From Saturnia japonica (Eukaryota > Arthropoda > Insecta > Lepidoptera > Saturniidae): a stretch of 64,000 bases of DNA. This document shows, in pieces, positions 51,432-60,904 of the stretch. The position numbers and the translations under genes were made by a program. The number at the start of each line of letters is the position of its first letter. The first letter of the stretch is position 1. Under the pieces are notes generated by a model that saw nothing but the letters and a program-made list of their open reading frames with translations, did not search any database and was not told the origin of the DNA. The stretch spans positions 2,604,001 through 2,668,000 of the forward strand of contig CM065324.1 in the NCBI GenBank assembly GCA_033032175.1. Reading direction: 5' to 3'.

Positions 51432-51550
51432 TATAATTTTCAAACAAAAATCGTTGAAAATTATTTAACAAATTTTTATAATTTTCAAACAAACATCGTT
51501 GAAAATTATTTTTCATAATTTTCGAATAAAAATCGTCGAAAGTTATTTGA
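51432..51550 (+). repeat. Three tandem hairpin units in the errantivirus leader
   Basis: Each unit has ATAATTTTC, a spacer ending CGTTG or CGTCG, and GAAAATTAT or GAAAGTTAT, so it is both repeated (51432, 51478, 51514) and self-complementary. The leader of Drosophila gypsy carries repeated insulator protein sites; any analogy here is inference. Confidence 0.6.
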
Positions 51551-51595
51551 CTTCATAGATTATAAGATATTGAGAAATATTAATAATAAATATTA

Positions 51596-51745
51596 ATTTT
51601 GAGAATTTTAATTTGATAATTTTAATTTCGATAATTTTAATTTTGAGAATTTTGATTTTGATAATTTTGTTATAAGATTTATTTTGTGAATTTTATTTTG
51701 AAAATATTATTTTGTGAATTTTAATTTTGTGAATTTTACTTTGTG
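51596..51745 (+). repeat. AT-rich tandem array before gag
   Basis: About nine degenerate units of 12-17 bp of the type GATAATTTTAATTT or GTGAATTTTATTTT run up to about 30 bp before the gag ATG. Confidence 0.65.
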
Positions 51746-51774
51746 TGTGTTTAATTAAATAAATACAATTCAAA

Positions 51775-52992
51775 ATGCAACGCAACAATGAATCAACAAT
51801 TCAATTAGTATCAAAAGAACTTTTAAGTTTAATTCCCAAGTACGATGGTGATCAAAATACTTTAAATTTATTTATTAAAAAAAGTGAATATATAATCAGA
51901 AATTTTAGCGGATCAAACAATGTTGTTCAAACTACATATGTGTTTCATGCTATAACTAGTAGATTATGTGGTAAAGCCGCTGCTCTACTAAGTGAAAGAG
52001 AAGACATAACAACTTGGGAACAATTAAGAGCTGTTTTGATTCAACATTTTGGTGATCCTAGATCGGAAGAGTGTGTGGCAATTGAGTTGGAAAATTTAAA
52101 AATTAAAGTTGGTGAAACATATACGCAATTTTGTAACAGGATACAACAAACACGCTGCACCCTCTTCTCCAAGGTCAATTTATTAACTGATGAAGGCCTC
52201 AAAGCCGCTAAAATGATTATCTATAATAATATGTGCTTGAATGTATTTTTATATAATTTACCAGAGGATTTAATTCGAATTGTGCGACTTAAAGGTTGTA
52301 CCGTTTTAGAAAACGCACTAAGTGTTGTCATGGAGGAGGTCAATTTTCAATATCAGTACAATTCTAAAAATAAAAATAAATCTAATATTAAACCAGTTCA
52401 ACAATTTTTCACGCCTACTTTAACAAATAATTTTAATAATAATTTCAAACCTCAACCTGCATTTGTGCCAAATACATTTAATTCCGGACAACAAAATTTT
52501 AAATTCGGTATTCCAAATCAAAATGTACAATTCAGACCTAACCTAAACCAACAAGGATATAAACCAAATTTTGGAAATAATAATTTTAAATTCGGTATTC
52601 CTAATCAACAAGGGTTCAAACCACAATTTAACAATACACAAAACCGACCTAATTTCAACATGCCAAATCAACAATTTAAATTTGGTATACCACCACAAAA
52701 TCAACCTCAACGTAATCCACCTCAATTTCAGGCAAGCGATGTGTCAATGCGCACAGCTCGTCCTATTAGACAAAATATGATAGAGTCTTTAGAAATGAAC
52801 GACCCTGAAATTGAATACCAAGACTATCAACCTGATTATACAGAATATGAAAATCATTATTTCATTGACGATAATCAACAAACTGCTTATGACGATTATC
52901 ATGAAAACATAGAACCTGTTGAAACTGAAGAAGCTGAAAATGAATGCGTAAATTTTCCTATAAAAGCCTCCAAGAGCGACCCCCAGAAATAG
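51775..52992 (+). CDS. gag: Errantivirus Gag
   Basis: 405 residues from ATG 51775. The N-terminal two thirds are capsid-like, with the pattern typical of Ty3/gypsy Gag (a WEQLRAVLIQHFG helix near residue 83). There is no CCHC zinc knuckle, as usual for errantiviruses. Instead residues of about 205-330 are Asn/Gln-rich with three FKFGIP repeats. The C-terminus is acidic. It overlaps pol by 49 nt. A slippery A_AAT_TTT lies at 52950-52956. Gag forms the particle shell and packages RNA. Confidence 0.85.
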   Translation: MQRNNESTIQLVSKELLSLIPKYDGDQNTLNLFIKKSEYIIRNFSGSNNVVQTTYVFHAITSRLCGKAAALLSEREDITTWEQLRAVLIQHFGDPRSEECVAIELENLKIKVGETYTQFCNRIQQTRCTLFSKVNLLTDEGLKAAKMIIYNNMCLNVFLYNLPEDLIRIVRLKGCTVLENALSVVMEEVNFQYQYNSKNKNKSNIKPVQQFFTPTLTNNFNNNFKPQPAFVPNTFNSGQQNFKFGIPNQNVQFRPNLNQQGYKPNFGNNNFKFGIPNQQGFKPQFNNTQNRPNFNMPNQQFKFGIPPQNQPQRNPPQFQASDVSMRTARPIRQNMIESLEMNDPEIEYQDYQPDYTEYENHYFIDDNQQTAYDDYHENIEPVETEEAENECVNFPIKASKSDPQK

Positions 52993-55900
52993 TACACTTA
53001 AATTATGACGGCATAAATAAACTACCGCATATTTATATTCCTGAAATTGATGCTCGTTTAATGATTGATACCGGAAGTACCAGAAGTTTTATTAGTCCCG
53101 CTAAAGCTGATGAATATTTTTCAGATTATAAATATATTGATCCTTTTGAAGTTATTAGTACACATGGACGTAGCCTACATGACGAAGTTATAGATATACC
53201 TTTATTGGAAAGTTTTAAAAGTCCGATGAATCATAAATTTTATATATATAATGTAGATGGAAGATATGACGGATTAATAGGTTCTAACTTATTAAAAATA
53301 TTGAACGCGACTATAGACATGAAAAATTTAATTTTACGGACACAAAATACAGAAATTCCAATAATTTATAGTCCCCCGTGGGAAATAACGCTAGAACCAC
53401 GCACTGAAACCCGTGTTAAGGTGCCTACAAATTTAATTAATGGTGAAGCAATAATTAATTTTAAAAATTTTGGAAATGAAGTACGTATGCCTAGCGCTAT
53501 AGTTACTTGCAAAGATTCATTTGCAACAACAGTCATGCAGAATGCTTCGCAAGATAGTGTGACTTTAACTTTTAACGAACCATTGAATATAACCAGCCTT
53601 AATAATAATACTTGCAAAATAAATTTATCAACCGGGCAACAATTAAATGATTTTGAGATTGATGAATTACTTACACAAAATTTATCGAAACTCCGATTAG
53701 ATCATGCTAATCAAGAAGAACGAGAAGCAATAGAAAAACTTTGTTTTGAATACAGGGATATATTCTATTGTGATAAACTGCCTCTTACATTTTCTAATCA
53801 AGTAAAACATCGAATCCGGACTAAAAATGAAGATCCAATTTTCATACGGCAATACCGACTTCCACCATCGCAAAACGATGAAATACAGAAACAAGTTGAA
53901 AAATTACTAAAAGATAATGTTATACAAGAATCGTTTTCACCATGGAGTGCACCCGTACACCTAGTTCCAAAAAAGATGGACGCCTCCGGTGAACAGAAAT
54001 TTAGAATGGTTGTAGACTATCGACGTATAAATGATATTACTACTGATGATAAGTATCCTTTACCAAATATTAATGATTTATTCGACAAGTTAGGGAAATC
54101 TACTTACTTCAGTACATTGGATTTAGCAAGTGGGTACCACCAAATTGAAGTTGATGAACAAGATAGACCCAAAACTGCATTCACTACACCAATGGGACAT
54201 TTTGAATTTACACGGATGCCATTTGGACTTAAAACAGCACCTGCAACATTTCAACGCGCAATGGATAACGTGTTACGTGGGTTGCAAGGTATACATTGCT
54301 TAGTATATTTAGATGACATCATCATTTATTCTAGTAGTATACAAGAACATGTAGAGAAGCTAAGAAAAGTGTTCGATCGTCTCAAACAAACCAATCTTAA
54401 AGTAACTCTCGATAAATGTGAGTTTTTTAAAAAAGATGTACTCTACTTAGGACACAAAATTACGAAGCATGGTTTACAACCAAATGATGATAAAATCAGG
54501 GCAGTACTTGCCTTCCCACTCCCCAGAACATCCACTGAAATTAAAAGTTTTCTTGGCCTGATAGGCTACTACCGAAAATTCATAAAGGATTTTTCAAAAA
54601 TTACACAACCCCTTACATCGTGTTTGAAAAAGAAAAATAAAATTGAAATTAATGAATCATATGTTCAAGCTTTTCAAAAATGTAAAGAGCTACTTGTGAA
54701 TGCTCCTATATTACAGTTTCCTGATTTTTCTAAACCCTTCATTTTAACAACAGACGCGTCAAACTACGCTTTAGGCGCTGTCCTTTCACAAGGATCAGTT
54801 GGAAATGAAAAACCTATCGCATATGCAAGTCGTACTCTTAATGATGCAGAAACACGTTACAGTACAATAGAAAAGGAACTGTTAGCCATCGTTTGGGCAG
54901 TAAAACACTTCCGTCCTTACCTGTATGGACGCAAATTCACAATATTTACTGACCACAGACCTTTAGCATGGTTAAATTCACTGAAAGAACCTAATAGTAA
55001 ACTTACTAGATGGAAATTGAGACTAGCTGAGTTCGATTTTGACATAATATACAAGAACGGTAAACAAAATAGTAATGCTGATGCTCTATCACGAATTAAA
55101 TTAAATATATTAAAGGACGATATGTCCTTACGAGTAAACGTGAGTGACACTGAACGATCTGAGAGTCCAATACTAATTTCAGACTCATCAGAAACGTTAA
55201 CTATTCCTTCAGATTCCGATAAGACTTTAACTCACCCAATTCGTTCTCCTTCATCCAGTACTATTACTGCCTGTTCATTACCGGAAACCATACATTCTGC
55301 TGAAGATATTGATACGAATGGTATTCCCATTATTGAAGAAGCCATCGACACAAAACCTAATCAAATCCTTATTTTTACTTGGAACAGAAACCAATTATCA
55401 ATAAAAGACTTATCACATGAAAAACAAAAAATTTTGGAAGTACATTTACCTGTAAACAACACTAACCTTGTTAAGAAATTTCTTTTAGAATATATAAAAC
55501 CTAAAATTAAATATTTCTTTTACTTTGAGAGCGAAATTCACCGTAAACAATTTACAAATGCCGTGATAAAACTATTTAAAAAAGATACCGTCAAAATATA
55601 TGAATGTACTAAAAGAGTTATATACTTAGGTGATGAAAAAGAGCAACGTGCCACTATACTTGCTTATCATCAAGGTAAAACAAGTCACCGTGGAATCAAA
55701 GAAACTCTTATGAAATTAAAGCGTAATTATTTTTGGACAAATATGGATATAACAGTCGCTTCTGTAATCAATTCTTGTGAAACTTGTAAAACTCTAAAAT
55801 ATGATCGCAAACCTTTAAAACCAGAATTAATGTTAACGCAAACTCAAACAAAACCTTTTGCTGAAATATTTATAGATATATTCTCTATAGAAGGAAGCTA

Positions 55901-56708
55901 CTTCCTTACCATAATAGATGCTTTCAGTAAACTAGGTCAGGCTTTTGAAATATCCAATCGCTCTACACCTGAAGTAGTTCGTGCCTTAATTAAATTTTTC
56001 TCATTTTATGGCGTACCAAATAAGATCAGTGCTGATTCTGGTACTGAATTCAACAATACACTTTTAAAAGAAACATTACAATTTTATAAAATAGAATTAC
56101 ACATAAGCACTCCACATAATCCTAATTCTATGGGTTTAATTGAAAGATTCCATTCAACTATTTTAGAAATATATCGTATCGCTAAATATGAACATAAAAT
56201 AACTGACGCGGCTAACGTTATGACTTATGCAATTATGTCATACAATCAAACCATTCACTCAACGACTGGTCTTACACCATTTGAAGTAGTTTTTGGACAC
56301 ACTGATTCTAATAGTACTTTTGAAGTAAACTTTAACAAACAATATACGCAACAATTAGTAAACGATCATATGAAACGAACGAAATATCTTTATAAATATT
56401 TAACAGACAAAGTAATTGAAAATAAAGAAAAGATTAAAACAAAACGTGGTGGTGAAACATCATTTGATATTCAAGAAGAGGACACTATATTTGTAAAAGG
56501 TGTTAATACAAGGCGAAGTAAAGATAAACCGCGTTATCAAAAAGCACAAGTATATGGTAAAATTGACAGAAATATCTGTCCTGTAAAAATGAAAACTCGA
56601 AAAACAAACGTGCCTATTAAGGATATAAAACGACCTTCGCAGGTACCTCCTCGGGCTCCTGGCTCTGATCATCAGGATTCACGCCCTTCAACTTCACAGA
56701 ATCGATAA
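52944..56708 (+). CDS. pol: Errantivirus Pol (protease, RT, RNase H, integrase)
   Basis: 1254 codons, uninterrupted. The aspartic protease has DTG at residues 42-44. The reverse transcriptase occupies about 300-560, with MPFGLKTAPATFQR and the YLDD active site at 455-458. RNase H lies at about 600-720 (TTDAS, ELLAIVWAVKHFRPYL, NADALSRI). The integrase has an HHCC zinc domain (about 905-950), catalytic residues D978, D1031 and E1067 (35 residues between the last two, DD35E), and a basic C-terminus. The first ATG is 52944, but expression as a Gag-Pol fusion through -1 frameshifting is more likely. No internal break. Confidence 0.92.
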   Translation: MRKFSYKSLQERPPEIVHLNYDGINKLPHIYIPEIDARLMIDTGSTRSFISPAKADEYFSDYKYIDPFEVISTHGRSLHDEVIDIPLLESFKSPMNHKFYIYNVDGRYDGLIGSNLLKILNATIDMKNLILRTQNTEIPIIYSPPWEITLEPRTETRVKVPTNLINGEAIINFKNFGNEVRMPSAIVTCKDSFATTVMQNASQDSVTLTFNEPLNITSLNNNTCKINLSTGQQLNDFEIDELLTQNLSKLRLDHANQEEREAIEKLCFEYRDIFYCDKLPLTFSNQVKHRIRTKNEDPIFIRQYRLPPSQNDEIQKQVEKLLKDNVIQESFSPWSAPVHLVPKKMDASGEQKFRMVVDYRRINDITTDDKYPLPNINDLFDKLGKSTYFSTLDLASGYHQIEVDEQDRPKTAFTTPMGHFEFTRMPFGLKTAPATFQRAMDNVLRGLQGIHCLVYLDDIIIYSSSIQEHVEKLRKVFDRLKQTNLKVTLDKCEFFKKDVLYLGHKITKHGLQPNDDKIRAVLAFPLPRTSTEIKSFLGLIGYYRKFIKDFSKITQPLTSCLKKKNKIEINESYVQAFQKCKELLVNAPILQFPDFSKPFILTTDASNYALGAVLSQGSVGNEKPIAYASRTLNDAETRYSTIEKELLAIVWAVKHFRPYLYGRKFTIFTDHRPLAWLNSLKEPNSKLTRWKLRLAEFDFDIIYKNGKQNSNADALSRIKLNILKDDMSLRVNVSDTERSESPILISDSSETLTIPSDSDKTLTHPIRSPSSSTITACSLPETIHSAEDIDTNGIPIIEEAIDTKPNQILIFTWNRNQLSIKDLSHEKQKILEVHLPVNNTNLVKKFLLEYIKPKIKYFFYFESEIHRKQFTNAVIKLFKKDTVKIYECTKRVIYLGDEKEQRATILAYHQGKTSHRGIKETLMKLKRNYFWTNMDITVASVINSCETCKTLKYDRKPLKPELMLTQTQTKPFAEIFIDIFSIEGSYFLTIIDAFSKLGQAFEISNRSTPEVVRALIKFFSFYGVPNKISADSGTEFNNTLLKETLQFYKIELHISTPHNPNSMGLIERFHSTILEIYRIAKYEHKITDAANVMTYAIMSYNQTIHSTTGLTPFEVVFGHTDSNSTFEVNFNKQYTQQLVNDHMKRTKYLYKYLTDKVIENKEKIKTKRGGETSFDIQEEDTIFVKGVNTRRSKDKPRYQKAQVYGKIDRNICPVKMKTRKTNVPIKDIKRPSQVPPRAPGSDHQDSRPSTSQNR
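52950..52956 (+). promoter_or_regulatory. Gag-pol -1 frameshift site
   Basis: In the gag frame the codons GTA AAT TTT contain A_AAT_TTT, a canonical slippery heptamer. Slipping by -1 enters the pol frame, which overlaps the end of gag. Confidence 0.6.
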
Positions 56709-56727
56709 AAATCCCGGTATAGTCCTT

Positions 56728-58371
56728 GTGAAACAAGGTCAAGCTAGTGTAAGTTATGATAAGTGGACAATAATTAAGATTTTAGATTTAAGTCTGATAC
56801 GTGAGGATTTAGAATTCAATATAAAAAGATATACTAAATTTAATCAATATTTAAAAACACATTTTGATAATGAAACATCTAATGTTCAACTTTTTAATGT
56901 AAAGCTTCAAACGAATTATGTAATGAATATTAGTATTCAAAAATTAGAACAGTTATCTCCATCAACTAGAATTAAACGTGGACTTCTCAATCCTCTTGGA
57001 TCTATTATTAAGCTTATAACTGGTAACTTAGATCATAATGATGCTTTAAGATATGAAAATATGATTGATTCTCTAACGACACGCCAAAATACACTCATTA
57101 AAAAGGTAACCTTAATATCAGATATTTCTGAATCAATGATAAAGATAACAAATTTCACGAAGGACAATTTCATTCGAATAGATAAAGAGTTACGAGAAAT
57201 AAAAAAATTAATAAATCAAACTAATATTGATATAACTACCCATAATTTTATTAATGTTTATAATTTATTTTTCCATAATTTTCAACTACTCTACATTCGG
57301 TTGAATGAAATTGAAACTTCTCTGGCATTCAGTAAATTAAAAATATTACACCAATCTCTTATAAACTCAAATGAATTATTAGAATTGTTAAAAAAGATAG
57401 AGAAATTCTACAAACTTGTGTATCCAGTAAGTTATGACAATTTAGTTAAAATAGAGCAATGTATAGAGCTTAAAGCTTATACAAAAGGAAGTCAAATAAC
57501 ATTCATTTTAGATATACCAATAATTAGAGATGAAATTTATACATACTACAGAGCAATTCCAATACCTATGACCAATCCTTCTAATCATACCACCATCATT
57601 ATTCCTAAATTTCCTTACCTATTAGTAAAAGGGTCTAAATTTGTCTCGCTCACTTTACCTTGTAATGAACTTCACGACGAAATGTTCCTGTGTCACGAGG
57701 ATGATTCTCGAACAACTTCAGAAGACACTTGCATAACAGCATTAATTCAATTTTCTTCGAATACGAGTTCTTGTCATCCAGTACCAGTTGAAATCAAGAC
57801 CATTAAGATACAACCAATTGGAAAAGAGAGATGGATTCTTCATAGTAACGCTGAGAATATATTATCAAAAATTTGTAACGACGAAATAACGAAAGAAAAT
57901 ATAGAAGGGACATACTTCCTCGTCCTAGATGACCATTGCGATGTTAAAATTGGTGAAATTACGCTAAAAGCTCACCATATTACTACGAGTAATTTGAAGA
58001 TGTCAAATTTACCGATTATTAATCTTCCCGAAATAACAATTACTGAGCAACAATTGCAACGTGAACCCATCAATTTGGATAACAGTGAATTAATAAATCT
58101 TCAACATTTAAATAATCTTTTAAAAATCAGTGAAAGTGAACTAAAAACATCAAGTGAAAGAATTATTAATGTAAAAAGTGTTAGTGCCGGAACTTTATTG
58201 TTATATGTGATTATATTTCTATTAATTCTTGTATTCTTAGTATATAAGCTCAGTTTTTGTAAAAATTATTGCTATCGAAATAATCATAGTGATAATCATC
58301 CCTCTGATAATTTCGAACTTGAGGGGGGAGGAGTTATGCAGTCTGTACCCTCTCTTATTACGTCTTGTTAA
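56728..58371 (+). CDS. env: Errantivirus Env (fusion-type glycoprotein)
   Basis: An open frame of 547 codons from a GTG at 56728. The frame is open further upstream into pol but has no ATG before about residue 66, so it is probably read from a spliced mRNA whose leader exon supplies the start and signal peptide. Candidate acceptors end at 56642 and 56722. A furin-type site RIKR is at 81-84, followed by a hydrophobic fusion-peptide-like segment. It has several NxS/T sites, a transmembrane helix at about 486-506 and a 41-residue tail. The last 13 codons lie in the 3' LTR. The family is related to baculovirus F-type proteins. No break seen. Confidence 0.88.
   Translation: MKQGQASVSYDKWTIIKILDLSLIREDLEFNIKRYTKFNQYLKTHFDNETSNVQLFNVKLQTNYVMNISIQKLEQLSPSTRIKRGLLNPLGSIIKLITGNLDHNDALRYENMIDSLTTRQNTLIKKVTLISDISESMIKITNFTKDNFIRIDKELREIKKLINQTNIDITTHNFINVYNLFFHNFQLLYIRLNEIETSLAFSKLKILHQSLINSNELLELLKKIEKFYKLVYPVSYDNLVKIEQCIELKAYTKGSQITFILDIPIIRDEIYTYYRAIPIPMTNPSNHTTIIIPKFPYLLVKGSKFVSLTLPCNELHDEMFLCHEDDSRTTSEDTCITALIQFSSNTSSCHPVPVEIKTIKIQPIGKERWILHSNAENILSKICNDEITKENIEGTYFLVLDDHCDVKIGEITLKAHHITTSNLKMSNLPIINLPEITITEQQLQREPINLDNSELINLQHLNNLLKISESELKTSSERIINVKSVSAGTLLLYVIIFLLILVFLVYKLSFCKNYCYRNNHSDNHPSDNFELEGGGVMQSVPSLITSC
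58321..58331 (+). promoter_or_regulatory. Errantivirus polypurine tract
   Basis: GAGGGGGGAGG directly abuts the 3' LTR and would prime plus-strand synthesis. It also encodes part of the Env tail. Confidence 0.8.
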
Positions 58372-58638
58372 TTGGTACATACGTTAGAAATGCTGATGTT
58401 ACGTTTTTAATCCATATTATGTCTGCAAACTACTGATAGACACCTGGTGTTTTGACTGAATGTATTGCGACATATTTCTCATTATTTCATAGTAAACAGC
58501 CCCACTTTGTGTTTATAGAATAAGAGTTTATAAAAGAGACATTTGTAACAAATAAAAGCATTCTTAATAAAGCTTCTTGAGAATCAGTCTTGTCTTAGAC
58601 TTTTTAAAAACCCTCGGCAGTGCTCCCGAAATTTAACT
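58332..58638 (+). repeat. Errantivirus 3' LTR
   Basis: It matches 50862-51168 at every position I compared. The env stop codon is at 58369-58371, inside it. It supplies the poly(A) signals. Confidence 0.93.
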
Positions 58639-58719
58639 ACATACAAATAACACAGTGTTTAACATGCTGATTTATTTATTTATAAAATTACCCCAACAAA
58701 TGGTAGATCTTGGTCAGTA

Positions 58720-58862
58720 CACTTCGGTCTACGATCTCCAAAAGCTGTTTGGGGTAGAGGATTCAAGCTCGGCAGCGCGCTAGTGATGATACAAATGCCA
58801 TTTTTTACAAACATCCATAGCGCTCACCATCTGGCGGGCAATATGCTTGTTTGTATAAAAAA
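58720..58862 (-). repeat. Family B repeat, reverse
   Basis: CTCGGCAGCGCGCTAGTGAT, then CATCCATAGCGCTCACCATC and GGGCAATATGCTTGTTTGTA is the reverse of the family B 5' part. Confidence 0.55.
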
Positions 58863-58924
58863 AATTACAAAAAAAGAGTCATTTCTGACACCCAAGCCGC
58901 ACGTGATACACCTTGCTAAGTAAC

Positions 58925-59095
58925 CATTAAGGATATGGTCGCGATCATTATGTATCTTATGGCGAAAATCCCGTCATAGTGATTTGCTTATGTTCATAAT
59001 ATTTCGGGATCAGCCGGGTGAAGTTGTAAAAGCTGTCTCAAGCTCCAGAACCCCTATGGCTAACGGTACAGTCAGATAGAAAAAAAATGTATCAG
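58925..59095 (+). repeat. Repeat family A copy with flank
   Basis: It contains GGATATGGTCGCGATCAT and then GGATCAGCCGGGTGAAGTTG, TAAAAGCTGTC, CCCCTATGGCTAACGGTACA and GTCAGATAG plus a run of A. Confidence 0.6.
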
Positions 59096-59515
59096 CCGGT
59101 GCATATACAGTTTCCAGTAGAAAATGTATATAAAATGACATATATGATGTAGAAAATTTATTTAAAAATGACATATGATTTAAGTATGGTGTCAAACTAA
59201 TGTAAACTGTTCACTTGGTAATCGAACGCAAAATAGAGGTAGTGGTATTGTCTATAGTTAGACTCCTTCAACACTGTTGTCAACTGAAATCAACCAATAG
59301 GAAGAAAGATATCGCTTGCATAAAATATTTTCTCACCTATAAAAAAAACAAAACGACAACTACATACCGCAGGTGTATTTCGGTGGGGTTTAAAATCTAT
59401 ACAAACAAATAAAATCGTAGAGTCTATTTTTAATGTTAAAATAACAGATTTTTGGTAAATATGTATAATACTTTTATATTATACTTATAATTAAAAAAAA
59501 AAACATTTAAAAAAA
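59096..59515. other. Intergenic, nothing recognised
   Basis: AT-rich; no supported feature. Confidence 0.3.
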
Positions 59516-59519
59516 AAAT

Positions 59520-59932
59520 TATGTGTCTGTTTTCTTCCGGCTAATCTCCGAAACGGTTGGATCGATTTAGATGAGACTTTAACTGGCAGATAGCTGATGT
59601 TGTAAAGAGTAACTTAGGCTAAATTTAATTTATTGAAAGTGTTAGGGTTCCGCACAAAATTCCGTATATAAACTGGTAATGGTGAATGAATTCGGGCTTA
59701 TTTAAGGCTTACACTGAATAAATCATAAAAGATATATGAAATTAATGTACTACATAATTGTACATATTAAAAGTATCAAAAAAAAAAAAATCAGCGTGAG
59801 CATATGTATACATCTGTGGATCACACACAATAAGCGTTTTTGTCTTTAAAATAACCTGGAGTGGGAGACGTGTGCTCGATCGACGGCATTTTTAGTCCAC
59901 GCGAGCGCAGCCGCGAGCACAGTTGGTCGTTA
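59520..59932 (-). repeat. Repeat family R, long reverse copy
   Basis: It contains TGTTTTCTTCCGGCTAATCT, AACTGGCAGATAGCTGATGT, TAGGGTTCCGCACAAAATT, TTAATGTACTACATAATT, GATCGACGGCATTTTTAGTC and CACGCGAGCGCAGCCGCGAG. The same order is seen in 60905-61390 and, reversed, in 8838-9245. Confidence 0.6.
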
Positions 59933-59934
59933 TA

Positions 59935-60465
59935 TTTAAAAAAAAAACATGGTCACACTATTCGCAAGGTTACAACGCATTTACTCCTTTTGTCCGCACC
60001 CACGTACAAATTAAATTCTATTTAGAATTATTGCTGTTAACTATTCTTCTATTGAAAGCGCAGAGATTTTAAAATTAGCTCGTCGGAATTGCTTATCCGG
60101 TTCGTGCAAATGAAAGCGTCAGATCACTTTGATCAGTTGAGAGTAGGTAATCTATTTTAATTTTATGAGTACTTAGATAATATTTGCCAGTGAAATAACA
60201 TACTGCATAATATAATAAATTATCATTTATATCACCAATCAGTAGCATTTTCAGCGCAATATTGTTGGAAATTTTAATATGAAATAGTTGTTGAAGTATG
60301 CGGAAAAAACAAGAAATTTTATTTTAAAAATCTTTTGGCATATGACGCCCTCCACGATGGTCCACAAGCTTGTAGTTTTTATCAAAAACTCTGTTATAAA
60401 TTTAAAAGACTTGACGGCTATTTTATCGTCTTAAATATAAAAATTGATGTTTGTATTATTTTTTA
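59935..60465. other. Intergenic, nothing recognised
   Basis: AT-rich; no supported feature. Confidence 0.3.
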
Positions 60466-60467
60466 AG

Positions 60468-60765
60468 CAATGATGACTCAGTTGGTAGCATATACGGACA
60501 CCGTTTCGATCGACGTGAGTTCGAATCCCTGAAATGAGCCTGAGCTTCCGGTGAAGGAAAATATCGTGATGAAATCATAGCATGGTGGTAGGACTTTTTC
60601 TAATGCCCGCCTGGCTACCTACCACTCTCAGGCTGAAAATCTATCTCCAAACACCAGTAGGTGTGTTCTGGCAGCTACACTTGAGGACCAATCTTCCACT
60701 AGGCTTAGCGTGATACCAACCTTGGACTACATCGTCACTTAAAATCAGGTGAAATTGAGGCCAAA
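60468..60765 (+). repeat. tRNA-derived SINE, family C, best copy
   Basis: It opens with the A box ATGACTCAGTTGGTAGCATA and the B box GAGTTCGAATCCCTG at a tRNA-like spacing, then the family body (AATGCCCGCCTGGCTACCTA, CAACCTTGGACTACATCGTC). Confidence 0.7.
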
Positions 60766-60904
60766 ACGATAAAAAAAAGTTCTCTACGTAACCGACTGAA
60801 GCGATTTTGATAGAACTTTCTGACAACAGAACTTTTATACTCTTTATCCTGTAGAATTTTGTAGTGATCTGACCAATGCTCCCTATGGACTTCAAAACAG
60901 CAAA

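Larger units (their letters stand above)
50862..58638 (+). mobile_element. Errantivirus (endogenous gypsy-type retrovirus), complete
   Basis: 7777 bp, with LTRs of 307 bp at both ends that look identical by eye, AGTTA...TAACT termini, an ACAT target duplication (50858-50861 and 58639-58642), a primer-binding site, gag, pol, env and a polypurine tract. All three coding frames are uninterrupted. The organisation and termini match insect errantiviruses of the gypsy/17.6/ZAM/TED group. Identical LTRs and an exact target duplication indicate a recent insertion. It lies 2.9 kb downstream of the 582-residue protein gene, same strand. Confidence 0.93.

Noticed and set aside
51236..51436. 66-aa ORF with a hydrophobic end in the errantivirus leader, as env signal peptide
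   Set aside because: It starts at GTG with no in-frame ATG, and I could not show a phase-compatible splice to env; kept only as an unanswered question.
60468..60540. Possible functional tRNA gene
   Set aside because: A and B boxes are present but no cloverleaf with acceptor pairing was found, and the sequence is part of a three-copy SINE family.
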